Below, one piece after another: positions 33,671-42,959 of a stretch of 64,000 nucleotides of DNA. Both the position numbers and the translations under genes were made by a program. The notes below the pieces were generated by a model. That model was not told the origin of the DNA and did no database searches. It worked only from the letters and a program-made list of their open reading frames with translations. Numbering within the stretch: position 1 is the first letter of the stretch; every line of letters starts with the position of its first letter. The DNA is taken from the NCBI RefSeq assembly GCF_004361735.1, contig NZ_SNVV01000023.1, positions 1-64,000 on the forward strand, in the 5' to 3' direction. This DNA comes from Azoarcus indigens. Lineage in GTDB: Bacteria > Pseudomonadota > Gammaproteobacteria > Burkholderiales > Rhodocyclaceae.

Positions 33671-35034
33671 TCGTGGTCGGCGCCGGCCCGGCCGGCGTGC
33701 GCGCCGCCGAAGCCCTGGTGCAGGCCGGCCTGCGCCCCATCGTGATCGACGAAGGCCGGCGCGACGGCGGCCAGATCTACCGCCGCCAGCCGGACAACTT
33801 CAAGCGCCCCTACGCCCAGCTGTACGGCAGCGAGGCGGCCAAGGCCCAGGCCCTGCACCACGCCTTCGACACCCTCAAGCCGCGGCTGGACTACCGCCCG
33901 GAAACCCTGGCCTGGAACATCTCCGGCGGCGCCCTGCATGTGATCCGCGACGGCCGCGCCCAAGCCCTGCCCTATGACGCGCTGCTGATCTGCAGCGGCG
34001 CCACCGACCGCCTGCTGCCGCTGCCGGGCTGGCACCGCGCCGGCTGCTACAGCCTGGGCGCGGCGCAGATCGCGCTCAAGGCCCAGGCCTGCGCAATCGG
34101 CCGCCGCGTCGCCTTCGTCGGCACCGGGCCGCTGCTCTACCTCGTCGCCAGCCAGTACCTCAAGGCCGGCGCCAGCCTGGCCGCCGTCATCGACACCTCG
34201 CCGGCCGCGCCCGCCGCCGCCCTGCCCGGCCTGCTCGCCCGCCCGGCGCTGCTGCTGCGCGGGCTGGGCCTCATCGCCCGCCTGCGCCGCGCCGGCGTGC
34301 CGCTGCTGCGCGGCGCCACCCCGCTGCGGGTGGAAGGCGACGCCGACAACGGCGCCGACGCCCTGGTGGTGCGCGAGGCCGGCGGCCGCGAACGCCGCTT
34401 CAGCTGCGACGCCGTCGCCATGGGCTACCACCTGCGCGCCGAAACCCAGCTCGCCGACCTCGCCCGCTGCGATTTCCGCTTCGACGACGCCAGCCGCCAG
34501 TGGCTGCCCGCCATCGACGCGGACGGCCGCGCCAGCGCCAGCGGCGTCTACCTGGCCGGCGACGGCGCCCGCATCCTCGGCGCCGACGGCGCCGAAGCCG
34601 CTGGCCGCCTGGCCGCCCTCGCCGCCCTGCACGACCTCGGCCTGCAACCCGGCGCCGGCCAGTACGCCGCCGAGCACAAGGCGCTGCGCGCCCGGCTGGC
34701 GAAGATGGAGCGCTTCCGCCGCGGCCTCGCCCTCGCCTTCCCCTGGCCGCAAGCCCAGGCCGCCACGCTGCCGGACGAGGCGGTGGTGTGCCGCTGCGAG
34801 ACCATCACCGCCGGCGAGCTGCGCCGCTGCGCCACCGAGCTGGGCGGCAGCGAACTCAACCGCGCCAAGGCCTTCAGCCGCGTCGGCATGGGCCGCTGCC
34901 AGGGTCGCTACTGCGGCCATGCCGGCGCCGAGATCGTCGCCGCCGCCTGCAATGCGCCGGTGCAGCAGGTCGGCCGCCTGCGCGGCCAGGCGCCGGTGAA
35001 GCCGCTGCCGCTGGATGTGGAGGTGGTGCAATGA
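33652..35034 (+). CDS. FAD/NAD(P)-binding oxidoreductase subunit with BFD-like Fe-S tail (HcnB type)
   Basis: This 460-residue subunit has an N-terminal dinucleotide motif LIVVGAGPAGVRAAE (about 6-20), a second nucleotide-binding motif VAFVGTGPLLYL (about 148-159) and a C-terminal four-cysteine BFD-type site (VVCRCETITAGEL and GMGRCQGRYCG, about 382-425) expected to hold a [2Fe-2S] cluster. The architecture equals HcnB, opine oxidase subunit A and LhpE-type subunits. Its stop overlaps the next start as ATGA. True HcnABC makes cyanide from glycine, but related trios oxidise opines or D-hydroxyproline. Nothing here shows which. Confidence 0.85.
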   Translation: MAAPRLIVVGAGPAGVRAAEALVQAGLRPIVIDEGRRDGGQIYRRQPDNFKRPYAQLYGSEAAKAQALHHAFDTLKPRLDYRPETLAWNISGGALHVIRDGRAQALPYDALLICSGATDRLLPLPGWHRAGCYSLGAAQIALKAQACAIGRRVAFVGTGPLLYLVASQYLKAGASLAAVIDTSPAAPAAALPGLLARPALLLRGLGLIARLRRAGVPLLRGATPLRVEGDADNGADALVVREAGGRERRFSCDAVAMGYHLRAETQLADLARCDFRFDDASRQWLPAIDADGRASASGVYLAGDGARILGADGAEAAGRLAALAALHDLGLQPGAGQYAAEHKALRARLAKMERFRRGLALAFPWPQAQAATLPDEAVVCRCETITAGELRRCATELGGSELNRAKAFSRVGMGRCQGRYCGHAGAEIVAAACNAPVQQVGRLRGQAPVKPLPLDVEVVQ

Positions 35035-36242
35035 GCGCACCGCCGGGCCCCATGCCCATCGCCGCCACGCCGGAAACCCTGCGTGCCGATGTCATCGTCG
35101 TCGGCGGCGGCCTGGTCGGCGCCTCCGCCGCCTTCTTCCTGCGCCGCCGCGGACTGTCGGTGATCCTGCTGGAGCGCGGGCTGGTCGGCCAGCAGGCCAG
35201 CGGCACCAACTTCGGCAACGTGCGCCGCCAGGGCCGCGCGCTGGCGCAGCTGCCGCTGGCCGCCCGCGCCCGCGACATCTGGGGCCAGCTGCCGGCGCTG
35301 CTGGACGAGGACGCCGAGTTCCTCGACAGCGGCCACCTGCGGGTGTGCTACAGCGAGGAGCAGGCGGAGGACTTCGCCCGCTATGCCGTCGACGCCAGAC
35401 CCTACGGCCTGGCGCTGGAGGTGATGGGCGCCGCCGAACTGCGCCGCCGCTACGGCCTGTTCGGCCCGGAAGTGCTGGCCGGCTCGCTGGCGGCGGTGGA
35501 TGGCCACGCCAACCCGCGCCTGGCCGGTCCCGCCTTCGGCCGCGGCGCCCGCCGCGCCGGCGCCACCGTGCTGGAGCACACCGAGGTGCTGCGGGTGGAG
35601 CGTGAAGGCGGCGACTTCCTGGTCCATACCAAAGCGCATGTCACAGGCGGCGAAGGCCCGCGCTGCCGCGCGCCGCAGCTGCTGGTTGCCACCGGCGCCT
35701 GGGGCAACCGCATCGCCAGCGCCTTCGGCGAGCCGGTGCCCATCGTCGCCCACGGCCCGCAGATGGGTGTCACCGAGCCGCTGCCCTACGCCATCGGCCC
35801 GGCCATCGGCGTCACCACGAAGAACGTCGCCGAGGGCATGTACTTCCGCCAAGTGAAGCGCGGCAACATCGTCTTCGGCGGCGGCCCCAAGGGCCCCGCC
35901 TACGCCGACCGCCTGCGCGCCTACGTCGAACCGGCCAATACCCTCAACCAGCTGCAGCAGCTGCGCCGCCTCGCCCCGGCGCTGGGCGGCCTGCAGCTCA
36001 TCCGCACCTGGAGCGGCATCGAAGGCTATGTGCAGGACAGCAAGCCGGTGCTCGGCCCCAGCGCCAAAGTGGATGGCCTCTACTACGCCTTCGGCTTCTG
36101 CGGCGAAGGCTTCGCCATCGGCCCCGGCATCGGCGATTCGATGGCCGAGCTGATCGCCACCGGCCAGACGGCCACGCCCTACCCGGACAGCCACATCGGG
36201 CGCTTCGCCGCCTGCCAGGAACAGGCCGCTACCGCCGCCTGA
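35031..36242 (+). CDS. FAD-dependent oxidoreductase, catalytic subunit (HcnC/opine oxidase B type)
   Basis: This 403-residue DAO-family flavoprotein has VIVVGGGLVGASAAFFLRRRG (about 19-39) binding FAD, NFGNVRRQGR just after it and a C-terminal GFCGEGFAIGPGIGDSMAEL segment completing the flavin site. It is the probable catalytic subunit of the complex with the two preceding genes, oxidising the C-N bond of an imino or secondary-amine acid. Its start is coupled to the upstream stop. It is distinct in sequence from the PuuB-like oxidase of the left arm, so the island codes for two different amine-oxidising flavoenzymes. Confidence 0.85.
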   Translation: MSAPPGPMPIAATPETLRADVIVVGGGLVGASAAFFLRRRGLSVILLERGLVGQQASGTNFGNVRRQGRALAQLPLAARARDIWGQLPALLDEDAEFLDSGHLRVCYSEEQAEDFARYAVDARPYGLALEVMGAAELRRRYGLFGPEVLAGSLAAVDGHANPRLAGPAFGRGARRAGATVLEHTEVLRVEREGGDFLVHTKAHVTGGEGPRCRAPQLLVATGAWGNRIASAFGEPVPIVAHGPQMGVTEPLPYAIGPAIGVTTKNVAEGMYFRQVKRGNIVFGGGPKGPAYADRLRAYVEPANTLNQLQQLRRLAPALGGLQLIRTWSGIEGYVQDSKPVLGPSAKVDGLYYAFGFCGEGFAIGPGIGDSMAELIATGQTATPYPDSHIGRFAACQEQAATAA

Positions 36243-36315
36243 AGACGGCCTCGCCCCGCGCTGCTCCTGCTGCCGCATCGCTCGCGCGCCAGCAGGAGCA
36301 GCGATGCAGCCCATC

Positions 36316-36672
36316 TCAGTCCAGCGCGAACACCACGTAAACCTTGCGCAACGTTTCGGTGATCTCCCACACGCCCACGGTGTGCGAGGGGAAGAACAGG
36401 GTGTCGCCGGCGGCGATCCGCAGCGGCTCGCCGCCTTCCGGGGTGAAGGTGCAGGCGCCGGCGAGGATGTGCATCACCTCGGCGTTGTCGATCTGGCGGC
36501 GGAAGCGGCCGGGGGTGCATTCCCAGATGCCGCTGTCGTTGCCGCCGGCGCCGGCCAGGGCGACGTCGATGCCGCTCATCTGCGCCACCGCTTCGCCCAG
36601 CGGCCGGCCCACCGGCCCCTGCGCCGCCAGCCCTTCCGCCCCCGCACTCTGCTTGATGATCCTGATGCCCAT
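36316..36672 (-). CDS. Cupin-domain protein (ethanolamine-utilisation-like cupin)
   Basis: This is a 118-residue single-domain cupin. The core contains NAEVMHILAGACTFTPEGGE followed by AGDTLFFPSHTVGVWEIT, matching the two cupin motifs, with His residues that could bind a metal. It is in the DUF861/cupin_3 style. AGGAG precedes the ATG at 36672. It is on the minus strand, convergent with the oxidase trio and divergent from the AraC gene (187 bases between starts), so it may share control with that regulator. The function is unknown. Confidence 0.78.
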   Translation of the reverse strand: MGIRIIKQSAGAEGLAAQGPVGRPLGEAVAQMSGIDVALAGAGGNDSGIWECTPGRFRRQIDNAEVMHILAGACTFTPEGGEPLRIAAGDTLFFPSHTVGVWEITETLRKVYVVFALD

Positions 36673-36858
36673 GGTCCGCTCCTGAAGGAAAACGGCGCGG
36701 ACCATAACAGTGCATCCGGGCGCAGGCTTGCACGTTTATGTTGCATGGCCGGCGCGGCGAAACGAGATGCTGCGCCACCGCGTAATACGCAATTTTCCGT
36801 CGCCGCGCGGCGGGATTGCGGCGCCATCGTGCGCAGGAAGGCTCCTAAGCTTTTTCCC

Positions 36859-37299
36859 ATGGAAATCAAGCCCCCGCCCCCCTGCCCCGGCGCCCGCCGC
36901 CCCGCTCGCGGCATCGACAACGCGCTCGCCTACATCCATCGCCACTTCGGCGAGCAGCTGTCGCTGGAAGCGCTGGCGCAGATCGCCGGCCTCAGCGTCT
37001 GCCGCTTCGCCACCGTGTTCCGCCAGCGCATGGGCATACCGCCGCACCGCTACATCTGCATCCTGCGCGTGCGCCACGCCCAGGCCCTGCTGCGCAGCGG
37101 CATGCCGGCGGCCAACGTCGCCAGCGAAGCCGGCTTCTACGACCAGAGTCACCTGTCGCGCCATTTCAAGAACGTCTGCGGCATGACGCCGCGGCAGTAC
37201 CTGCAGGAAGCGGGACCGCTGCCGGAAGGCCATGTGCTGTACGCCGCCCGCGCCGCCGCCGGCCGCTACTCCGTTCCGCAGGCGCTGGCCGGGCAATGA
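36859..37299 (+). CDS. AraC-family transcriptional regulator (short, DNA-binding domain only)
   Basis: This 146-residue protein is essentially an AraC DNA-binding domain with two helix-turn-helix units (about 25-65 and 75-120): QLSLEALAQIAGLSVCRFAT and the second with ASEAGFYDQSHLSRHFKN. It lacks the usual N-terminal ligand domain. The frame is open upstream, but the ATG at 36859 fits the fold start. The stop overlaps the ATG of the M20 hydrolase (ATGA), so it is cotranscribed with that enzyme. A candidate regulator of the right arm together with the Lrp-type protein. Confidence 0.85.
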   Translation: MEIKPPPPCPGARRPARGIDNALAYIHRHFGEQLSLEALAQIAGLSVCRFATVFRQRMGIPPHRYICILRVRHAQALLRSGMPAANVASEAGFYDQSHLSRHFKNVCGMTPRQYLQEAGPLPEGHVLYAARAAAGRYSVPQALAGQ

Positions 37300-38483
37300 A
37301 GCCGGACGGGGACGACACCATGGCGACTGAATCGAACGCCACCCTGGCCGAGGCCCTGCCGGCGCTGGTGCAACTGCGCCGCGACCTCCACTCCCATCCG
37401 GAACTCGGCTTCGCCGAACACCGCACCGCCGGCATCGTCGCCCAGGCACTACGCGACCTCGACCTGGAGGTGCACACCGGCGTGGGCGGCACCGGCGTGG
37501 TCGGCGTGCTGCGCAAGGGCGAGGGCAAGCGCAGCGTCGGCCTGCGTGCCGACATGGACGCGCTGCCGATGGACGACTGCAGCGGCCTGCCCCATGCCAG
37601 CACCCATGCCGGCGCCCACCACGGCTGCGGCCACGACGGCCACACCGCGATGCTGCTGGGCGCGGCGCGGCTACTGGCCGGCCAGGACTTCGACGGCACG
37701 GTGAACTTCATCTTCCAGCCCGCCGAGGAAGGCCTGGGCGGCGCCCGCGCCATGGTGCAGGACGGCCTGTTCGAGCGCTTCCCCTGCGACGCGGTGTACG
37801 CCCTGCACAACTGGCCGACGCTGCCGCTGGGCCAGGCCCGCACCCGCCCCGGCGCCATCATGGCCGCCGCCGACCGCTTCGACATCGCCATCCGCGGCCG
37901 CGGCGGCCACGCCGCCCAACCGCACACCACGCCGGATGCCATCCTCGCCGCCGGCCAGCTGGTGAGCCAGCTGCACACCCTGGTGTCGCGCCGCATCGAC
38001 CCGGCGGAATCGGCGGTGCTGTCCATCACCCGCATCGAAGGCGGCCAGTCGCACAACGTGCTGCCGGCGGAAGTCCGGCTCACCGGCACCGTGCGCAGCT
38101 TCGACCCCGCCGCGCAGGACATCCTCGAAGCCGCCCTGCGCCAGACCGCCGCCGGCATCGCCCTGGGCAGCGGCACCGACATCGAAGTGCGCTACGACCG
38201 CTACTATCCCGCCACGATCAACCACGCCGCCGAAGCCGGAACCGCGCTCGCCGCCGCCCGCGACGCCGGCCTGGACGCCGCCCTCGCCCCCGCACCCGCC
38301 TTCACCTCCGAAGACTTCGCCTTCATGCTGCAGGCGCGCCCCGGCGCCTACCTGTGGCTGGGCCAGGGCCGCGGCGCCGACGAACGCCCGCTGCACCACC
38401 CCGCCTACGACTTCAACGACGACGCCCTGCCGCTGGGCGTGCGCTGGCTGGTGGCGGTGGCGGAACGGCAGCTGGGAAGCTGA
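37296..38483 (+). CDS. M20-family metal-dependent amidohydrolase (hippurate hydrolase-like)
   Basis: This is a 395-residue M20D amidohydrolase. The zinc or manganese ligands are visible: Cys/His in HHGCGHDGHTAMLL (about 108-121), Glu pair in FQPAEEGLGGA (about 140-150) and His in ALHNWP (about 170). GRGGHAAQPH lies in the lid domain. Relatives hydrolyse N-acyl or N-acetyl amino acids, hippurate or IAA conjugates. It could release a free amino compound from an acylated substrate, which would balance the GNAT protein at the other end of the arm. An internal ATG at 37320 is an alternative start. Confidence 0.85.
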   Translation: MKPDGDDTMATESNATLAEALPALVQLRRDLHSHPELGFAEHRTAGIVAQALRDLDLEVHTGVGGTGVVGVLRKGEGKRSVGLRADMDALPMDDCSGLPHASTHAGAHHGCGHDGHTAMLLGAARLLAGQDFDGTVNFIFQPAEEGLGGARAMVQDGLFERFPCDAVYALHNWPTLPLGQARTRPGAIMAAADRFDIAIRGRGGHAAQPHTTPDAILAAGQLVSQLHTLVSRRIDPAESAVLSITRIEGGQSHNVLPAEVRLTGTVRSFDPAAQDILEAALRQTAAGIALGSGTDIEVRYDRYYPATINHAAEAGTALAAARDAGLDAALAPAPAFTSEDFAFMLQARPGAYLWLGQGRGADERPLHHPAYDFNDDALPLGVRWLVAVAERQLGS

Positions 38484-38514
38484 ACAGCGCTCTCTATATC
38501 GGTATCTCACTGCA

Positions 38515-38533
38515 ACGCCGGCTCCGCCGGCGT
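38515..38533 (+). terminator. Hairpin after the M20 gene, possible terminator
   Basis: ACGCCGGC, a TCC loop and GCCGGCGT form a perfect 8-bp stem 32 bases past the stop. There is no T run after it, so termination strength is doubtful. Confidence 0.4.
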
Positions 38534-38647
38534 GACGCATTCATCCGCATCACATAGCCCGTTTGCGTAGAATCGGCCCACCCCGGCCTTTACGCATGAA
38601 CGCCATCGCAAGCGCCGGTAGCTCCCAATGTCTCCGGCAGACTTCCC

Positions 38648-40528
38648 ATGGCCCGTTTCTTTCCTTCCCGTAGCGCATGCCGTTTCGATACCTCTGGCGA
38701 GCGTCGCCTGGCGGAACGGTTGGAGAAGAAACTCGAGGATGATTACCTGTGCTGGGCCAATGTCCCGGTCGGCACCAAAGGGTTGCAGCCTGACTTTGTA
38801 GTTCTTCACCCGCGCCGTGGCGTGCTGGTACTGGAGGTCAAGGACTGGAAGCTTGAAACCATCCTGGCCATGGACAAGAACCAAGCGCAGATCAACGACG
38901 GCGGCAAGCTCAAGAAAGTCGCCAACCCACTCGCACAAGCCCGGCTTTACGCGCTGGAAGTCGCGGTGACACTGGAACGTGATCCGGCGCTGCGTCAGCC
39001 CGAAGGCAGCCGCTACGCCGGCAAGTTCATCATGCCCTACGGCTCGGGCGTGGTGCTCACCCGCATCACCCGCCAGCAGTTCAACAGCGTCGACCTCTCC
39101 GAGGTGCTGGATCCCCAGCGTGTGATCTGCCAGGACGAGATGACCGAAACGGTGGATGAGGCCGATTTCCAGCAGCGGCTGTGGGACATGTTCCACCATG
39201 TCTTCCCCTGCCACCTGACGCTGCCGCAACTGGACCGGGTGCGGTATCACCTTTACCCCGAAGTACGGGTTGCCGCACAACCCGGCCAGTTCGGGCTGTT
39301 CGCCGAAGCCGAAGCCGCGCTGCCCTCGCTGATCAAGGTGATGGACCTGCAGCAGGAACAGCTCGCGCGCTCCCTGGGCGACGGCCACCGGGTGATCCAC
39401 GGCGTTGCCGGCAGCGGCAAGACCATGATCCTGGGCTACCGCTGCATCCAGCTCGCCCAGCAGGCAAACAAGCCCATCCTGGTGCTGTGCTACAACAAGT
39501 CCCTGGCCGGGCGGCTGGAACAACTCATGGGCGAGCGCGGCCTGGAAGACAAGGTCACCGTGCGCAACTTCCACGCCTGGTGCCGCGACATGCTGGTGAG
39601 CTACCAAGCTCCGCTACCCGATAACGCCCTGTCGGTAAACGAGAAGATGAAGCAGATGGTGGAGAACACCATCGCAGCGGTGGACCGCAAGCAGATCCCA
39701 CGCGCCCAGTACGCCGCGGTACTAATCGACGAGGGCCACGACTTCGAACCCGACTGGTTCAAGCTGGTGGTGCAAATGGTGGATCCCGACACCAATGCGC
39801 TGCTGGTGCTCTACGACGACGCCCAGTCCATCTACCGCAGCAAGGGCCGCAAGCATGGGCTGGATTTCAGCTTCTCCAGTGTCGGCATCCAGGCCAAGGG
39901 CCGCACCACCATCTTGCGGCTCAACTACCGCAACACCGTCGAAGTGCTGTCGGTTGCCCGTGCCTTCGCCATCGAACTGTTGACCGCTCGCGAGGCCGCC
40001 GAGGATGGAGTGCCGATGGTGGTACCGGAGAGCGCGGGTCGGCGCGGCCCCTATCCCGAACTTCTGCGCTGCGAATCCGAGTGGCAGCAGTGGGAGTGCC
40101 TCGCCGCGCGCATCCACGAGGAACAAGCGGAGGGGCGGACATTGGACGACATCGCCGTCATCTATCGCAGCACCGCGCAAGGCAAGCGCATTGAGCAGGC
40201 ACTCAGCAAGGCGGGGATCGCCTACACCTCCGGCACGTCTGGCCGCGGCCGTAGCGCCCTTTACGGCGAGGAGGCAACAGTGAAGATCGTCAGCATGCAC
40301 TCCAGCAAAGGGCTGGAGTTCGGCCTAGTGCTGATCCCCGAATTGGACGAAATGCCAAAGAATGGCGAGGACGAAGCCGACGAAGCGCGTCTGCTTTACG
40401 TGGCGATGACCCGCGCCACCGAACGCCTGGTGATGACCTATCGCGAGCACTCCAGCTTCACCCGCCGGGTGCAGGACGCCATTGCCGGCGTGCGGGCACG
40501 GCTGGAAGATGCGGTACTGCATCCCTAA
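38648..40528 (+). CDS. NERD-domain UvrD-like helicase
   Basis: This 626-residue protein has an N-terminal NERD nuclease-related domain (about 15-130: PDFVVLHPRRGVLVLEVKDW, with the Asp and Glu-x-Lys of a PD-(D/E)xK-like core) joined to a superfamily I helicase. Walker A is GVAGSGKT near 252, motif II is LIDEGHDF near 358, and the late motifs include VKIVSMHSSKGLEF and YVAMTRATERL. It stands alone in its own unit with 164 bases upstream. NERD-helicases occur scattered in bacteria and are suspected in phage defence or DNA repair. No partner genes are present here. Confidence 0.85.
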   Translation: MARFFPSRSACRFDTSGERRLAERLEKKLEDDYLCWANVPVGTKGLQPDFVVLHPRRGVLVLEVKDWKLETILAMDKNQAQINDGGKLKKVANPLAQARLYALEVAVTLERDPALRQPEGSRYAGKFIMPYGSGVVLTRITRQQFNSVDLSEVLDPQRVICQDEMTETVDEADFQQRLWDMFHHVFPCHLTLPQLDRVRYHLYPEVRVAAQPGQFGLFAEAEAALPSLIKVMDLQQEQLARSLGDGHRVIHGVAGSGKTMILGYRCIQLAQQANKPILVLCYNKSLAGRLEQLMGERGLEDKVTVRNFHAWCRDMLVSYQAPLPDNALSVNEKMKQMVENTIAAVDRKQIPRAQYAAVLIDEGHDFEPDWFKLVVQMVDPDTNALLVLYDDAQSIYRSKGRKHGLDFSFSSVGIQAKGRTTILRLNYRNTVEVLSVARAFAIELLTAREAAEDGVPMVVPESAGRRGPYPELLRCESEWQQWECLAARIHEEQAEGRTLDDIAVIYRSTAQGKRIEQALSKAGIAYTSGTSGRGRSALYGEEATVKIVSMHSSKGLEFGLVLIPELDEMPKNGEDEADEARLLYVAMTRATERLVMTYREHSSFTRRVQDAIAGVRARLEDAVLHP

Positions 40529-40813
40529 GCAAACTGCCCACCTCTCGCCCCACTGACCACCAGATCACGGGCAAGGACTTCCTCCCCGCGCCATTCATAG
40601 CCCGTAACCGGCACAACAGCCCGACGCAGGCGCCCCGCCGAACCCTCGCGCCCCACGCGGTCGAACGCCTCGATGCCCTCCGTCCTCCGGAGGGTTATCC
40701 TCGCCGCCTTATGAAGTTTATTCACCGCGCCGGCGCGACGGCCGCGGCCGTGCCACTACCATGGCCGGCGTTGCGTGGCTGACGCGGCGGCCGCCGCCAA
40801 ACGGAGTTCGCCC

Positions 40814-41818
40814 ATGGATCTCGCCCAATTCGTCCGCGCCCTGCCCAAGGCCGAGCTGCATCTGCACATCGAAGGTTCGCTGGAGCCGGAGATGATGTTC
40901 GCGCTGGCGCAGCGCAATGGCGTCGCCCTGCCCTGGGGCAGCGTGGAAGCCACCCGCGCCGCCTACGACTTCAGCGATCTGCAGAGCTTCCTCGACCTGT
41001 ATTACGCCGGCGCTGCAGCGCTGATCCACGAACGGGATTTCCACGAGCTGGCGATGGCCTACTTCGCCCGCGCCCACGACGACGGCGTGGTACATGCCGA
41101 GCTCTTCTTCGACCCGCAGACGCACACCGCGCGCGGCGTCGCCTTCGAAACCGTGCTGGACGGCCTGGAGCGCGCCTGCGAGGAGGCGCGCGAGCGCTGG
41201 GGCATCAGCTCGCGCCTCATCCTCTGTTTCCTGCGCCATCTCAGCGAGGAAGACGGCTTCGCCACGCTGGAGCAGGCGCTGCCGCACATCGCCCGCATCC
41301 ACGGCGTCGGCCTGGACTCCTCGGAGCAGGGCCATCCGCCGGCCAAGTTCGAGCGCCTGTTCGCCCGCTGCCGCGAGCTGGGCCTGCATGTGGTGGCCCA
41401 CGCCGGCGAAGAAGGGCCGCCGGCCTACATCGTCGAGGCCCTGGACCTGCTACGGGTGGAGCGCATCGACCACGGCGTGCGCGCGGCCGAGGACGCGGCG
41501 CTGCTGGAGCGTCTGGCGCGCGAGCAGGTGCCGCTCACCGTCTGCCCGCTGTCCAACGTCAAGCTGTGCGTGTTCCCCAGGCTGGAGGCGCACAACCTCA
41601 AGCAGCTGCTGGACGCCGGCCTGAAGATCACCATCAACTCCGACGACCCCGCCTACTTCGGCGGCTACATCGGCCAGAACTACCTGGAGACGGCGCAGGC
41701 GCTGCAGCTGAGCCGTGCCGAGCTGAAGCGCATCGCCCGCAACAGCCTGGAAGCCAGCTTCGTGCCGGAATCCCTGCGCGCCCCCTGGCTGGCCCGCCTG
41801 GACGCACTGCCCGACTGA
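40814..41818 (+). CDS. Adenine/adenosine deaminase
   Basis: This is a 334-residue TIM-barrel deaminase with zinc ligands His16 and His18 ([12 protein letters not shown]), His196 in VVAHAGEEG with the catalytic Glu, and Asp275-Asp276 in [26 protein letters not shown] and the following NYLE are the pattern I associate with bacterial/fungal adenine deaminases rather than true adenosine deaminases, so adenine to hypoxanthine is the preferred reaction. The gene is 46 bases before a BMP-type binding protein, which supports purine salvage. The ATG at 40814 starts right at the family N-terminus. Confidence 0.88.
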   Translation: MDLAQFVRALPKAELHLHIEGSLEPEMMFALAQRNGVALPWGSVEATRAAYDFSDLQSFLDLYYAGAAALIHERDFHELAMAYFARAHDDGVVHAELFFDPQTHTARGVAFETVLDGLERACEEARERWGISSRLILCFLRHLSEEDGFATLEQALPHIARIHGVGLDSSEQGHPPAKFERLFARCRELGLHVVAHAGEEGPPAYIVEALDLLRVERIDHGVRAAEDAALLERLAREQVPLTVCPLSNVKLCVFPRLEAHNLKQLLDAGLKITINSDDPAYFGGYIGQNYLETAQALQLSRAELKRIARNSLEASFVPESLRAPWLARLDALPD

Positions 41819-41864
41819 GCCCGCGCCCGTTCCCCCCTTTCCCGCCTGCCACCGGAGATTTGCC

Positions 41865-42959
41865 ATGACTTCTCGCCGCACCGCCCTCAAATGGACCGCC
41901 GGCCTCGCCGCCGCCTCGCTGCTGCCCGGCGCCGCCCTGCGCGCCGCCGAACCGCTCAAGGTCGGCTTCGTCTATGTCGGCCCGGTGGGCGAGGCCGGCT
42001 GGACCTTCGCCCACGACCTCGGCCGCCGCGCGCTGGAGGCCGCCTTCCCCGGCCAGGTGAAGACCACTTTCATCGAGAGCGTGCCCGAGGGCGCCGACGC
42101 CGAGCGGGTGATCCGCAACCTCGCCCAGGACGGCCACCGGGTGATCTTCACCACCTCCTTCGGCTACATGGACGCGACGTTGAAGGTGGCGCGCCAATAC
42201 CCCAAGGTGGTGTTCCAGCACGCCACCGGCTTCAAGACCGCCGCCAACATGGGCACCTATGACGTGCGCACCTACGAGGGCGCCTACCTGGCCGGCGTGC
42301 TGGCGGGCAAGACGAGCAAGAGCGGCAACCTGGGCGTGGTCGGCTCCCACCCCATCCCGGAGGTGATCCGCAACATCAACGCTTTCACCATCGGCGCCCG
42401 CAGCGTCAATCCCAAGGCCAGCACCCGGGTGATCTGGGTGAATTCCTGGTTCGACCCGGGCAAGGAACGCCAGGCGGCGCTGACGCTGATCGCCCAGGGC
42501 GCCGACGTGCTGATGCAGAACACCGACTCGCCGGCGGTGCTGCAGGCGGCGCAGGAGAAGGGCGTGTTCGCCTTCGGCTGGGATTCGGACATGACCAGCT
42601 TCGGCCCCAAGGCCCAGTTGGCGGCCAGCGAGATCGACTGGAGCGTCTGGTACAAGAAGGTGGTGGGCGAGGTGCTGGCCGGCAAGTTCGAACCCAAGCA
42701 GCAGGTGTGGTACGGCCTGAAGGAAGGTGCCATCGACCTCGGCCACCTCGCCGCCAGTCTGCCGGAGGACGCGAAGAAGCTGCTGGCCGAGCGCCGCAAG
42801 GGCGTGCTGGACGGCAGCCGCCCGGTATTCCAGGGCCCGCTGCGCGACCAGGCCGGCAAGGAAGTGGTGGCCGCCGGCCAGGCGCTGGCCGACAAGGACA
42901 AGCTGGCGATGAACTACTACGTGGAAGGCGTGCAGGGCACGGTGCCGGGCGGCAAATGA
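41865..42959 (+). CDS. BMP-family (purine/nucleoside-type) substrate-binding protein
   Basis: This is a 364-residue periplasmic binding protein of the basic membrane protein (Bmp/PnrA) family. The N-terminus MTSRRTALKWTAGLAAASLL is a twin-arginine-like signal (SRRTALK), cut near ALRAAE. The mature start KVGFVYVGPVGEAGWTFAHD and the later VGSHPIPEVIRNINAF are family blocks. Such proteins feed ABC importers for nucleosides or purine bases. The partner ATPase and permeases are not next to it in this window, so it is either an orphan or served by a distant transporter. Pairing with adenine deaminase suggests adenine or another purine as ligand. Confidence 0.87.
   Translation: MTSRRTALKWTAGLAAASLLPGAALRAAEPLKVGFVYVGPVGEAGWTFAHDLGRRALEAAFPGQVKTTFIESVPEGADAERVIRNLAQDGHRVIFTTSFGYMDATLKVARQYPKVVFQHATGFKTAANMGTYDVRTYEGAYLAGVLAGKTSKSGNLGVVGSHPIPEVIRNINAFTIGARSVNPKASTRVIWVNSWFDPGKERQAALTLIAQGADVLMQNTDSPAVLQAAQEKGVFAFGWDSDMTSFGPKAQLAASEIDWSVWYKKVVGEVLAGKFEPKQQVWYGLKEGAIDLGHLAASLPEDAKKLLAERRKGVLDGSRPVFQGPLRDQAGKEVVAAGQALADKDKLAMNYYVEGVQGTVPGGK

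Noticed and set aside
33341-36242. hcnABC cyanide synthase call
   Set aside because: Architecture is shared with opine oxidases and D-hydroxyproline dehydrogenase, and the neighbourhood is catabolic. The specific name is not justified.
40525-40725. Minus-strand 66-residue frame after the NERD-helicase
   Set aside because: It has no recognisable family, overlaps the helicase stop and lacks a convincing ribosome-binding site. Not supported as a gene.
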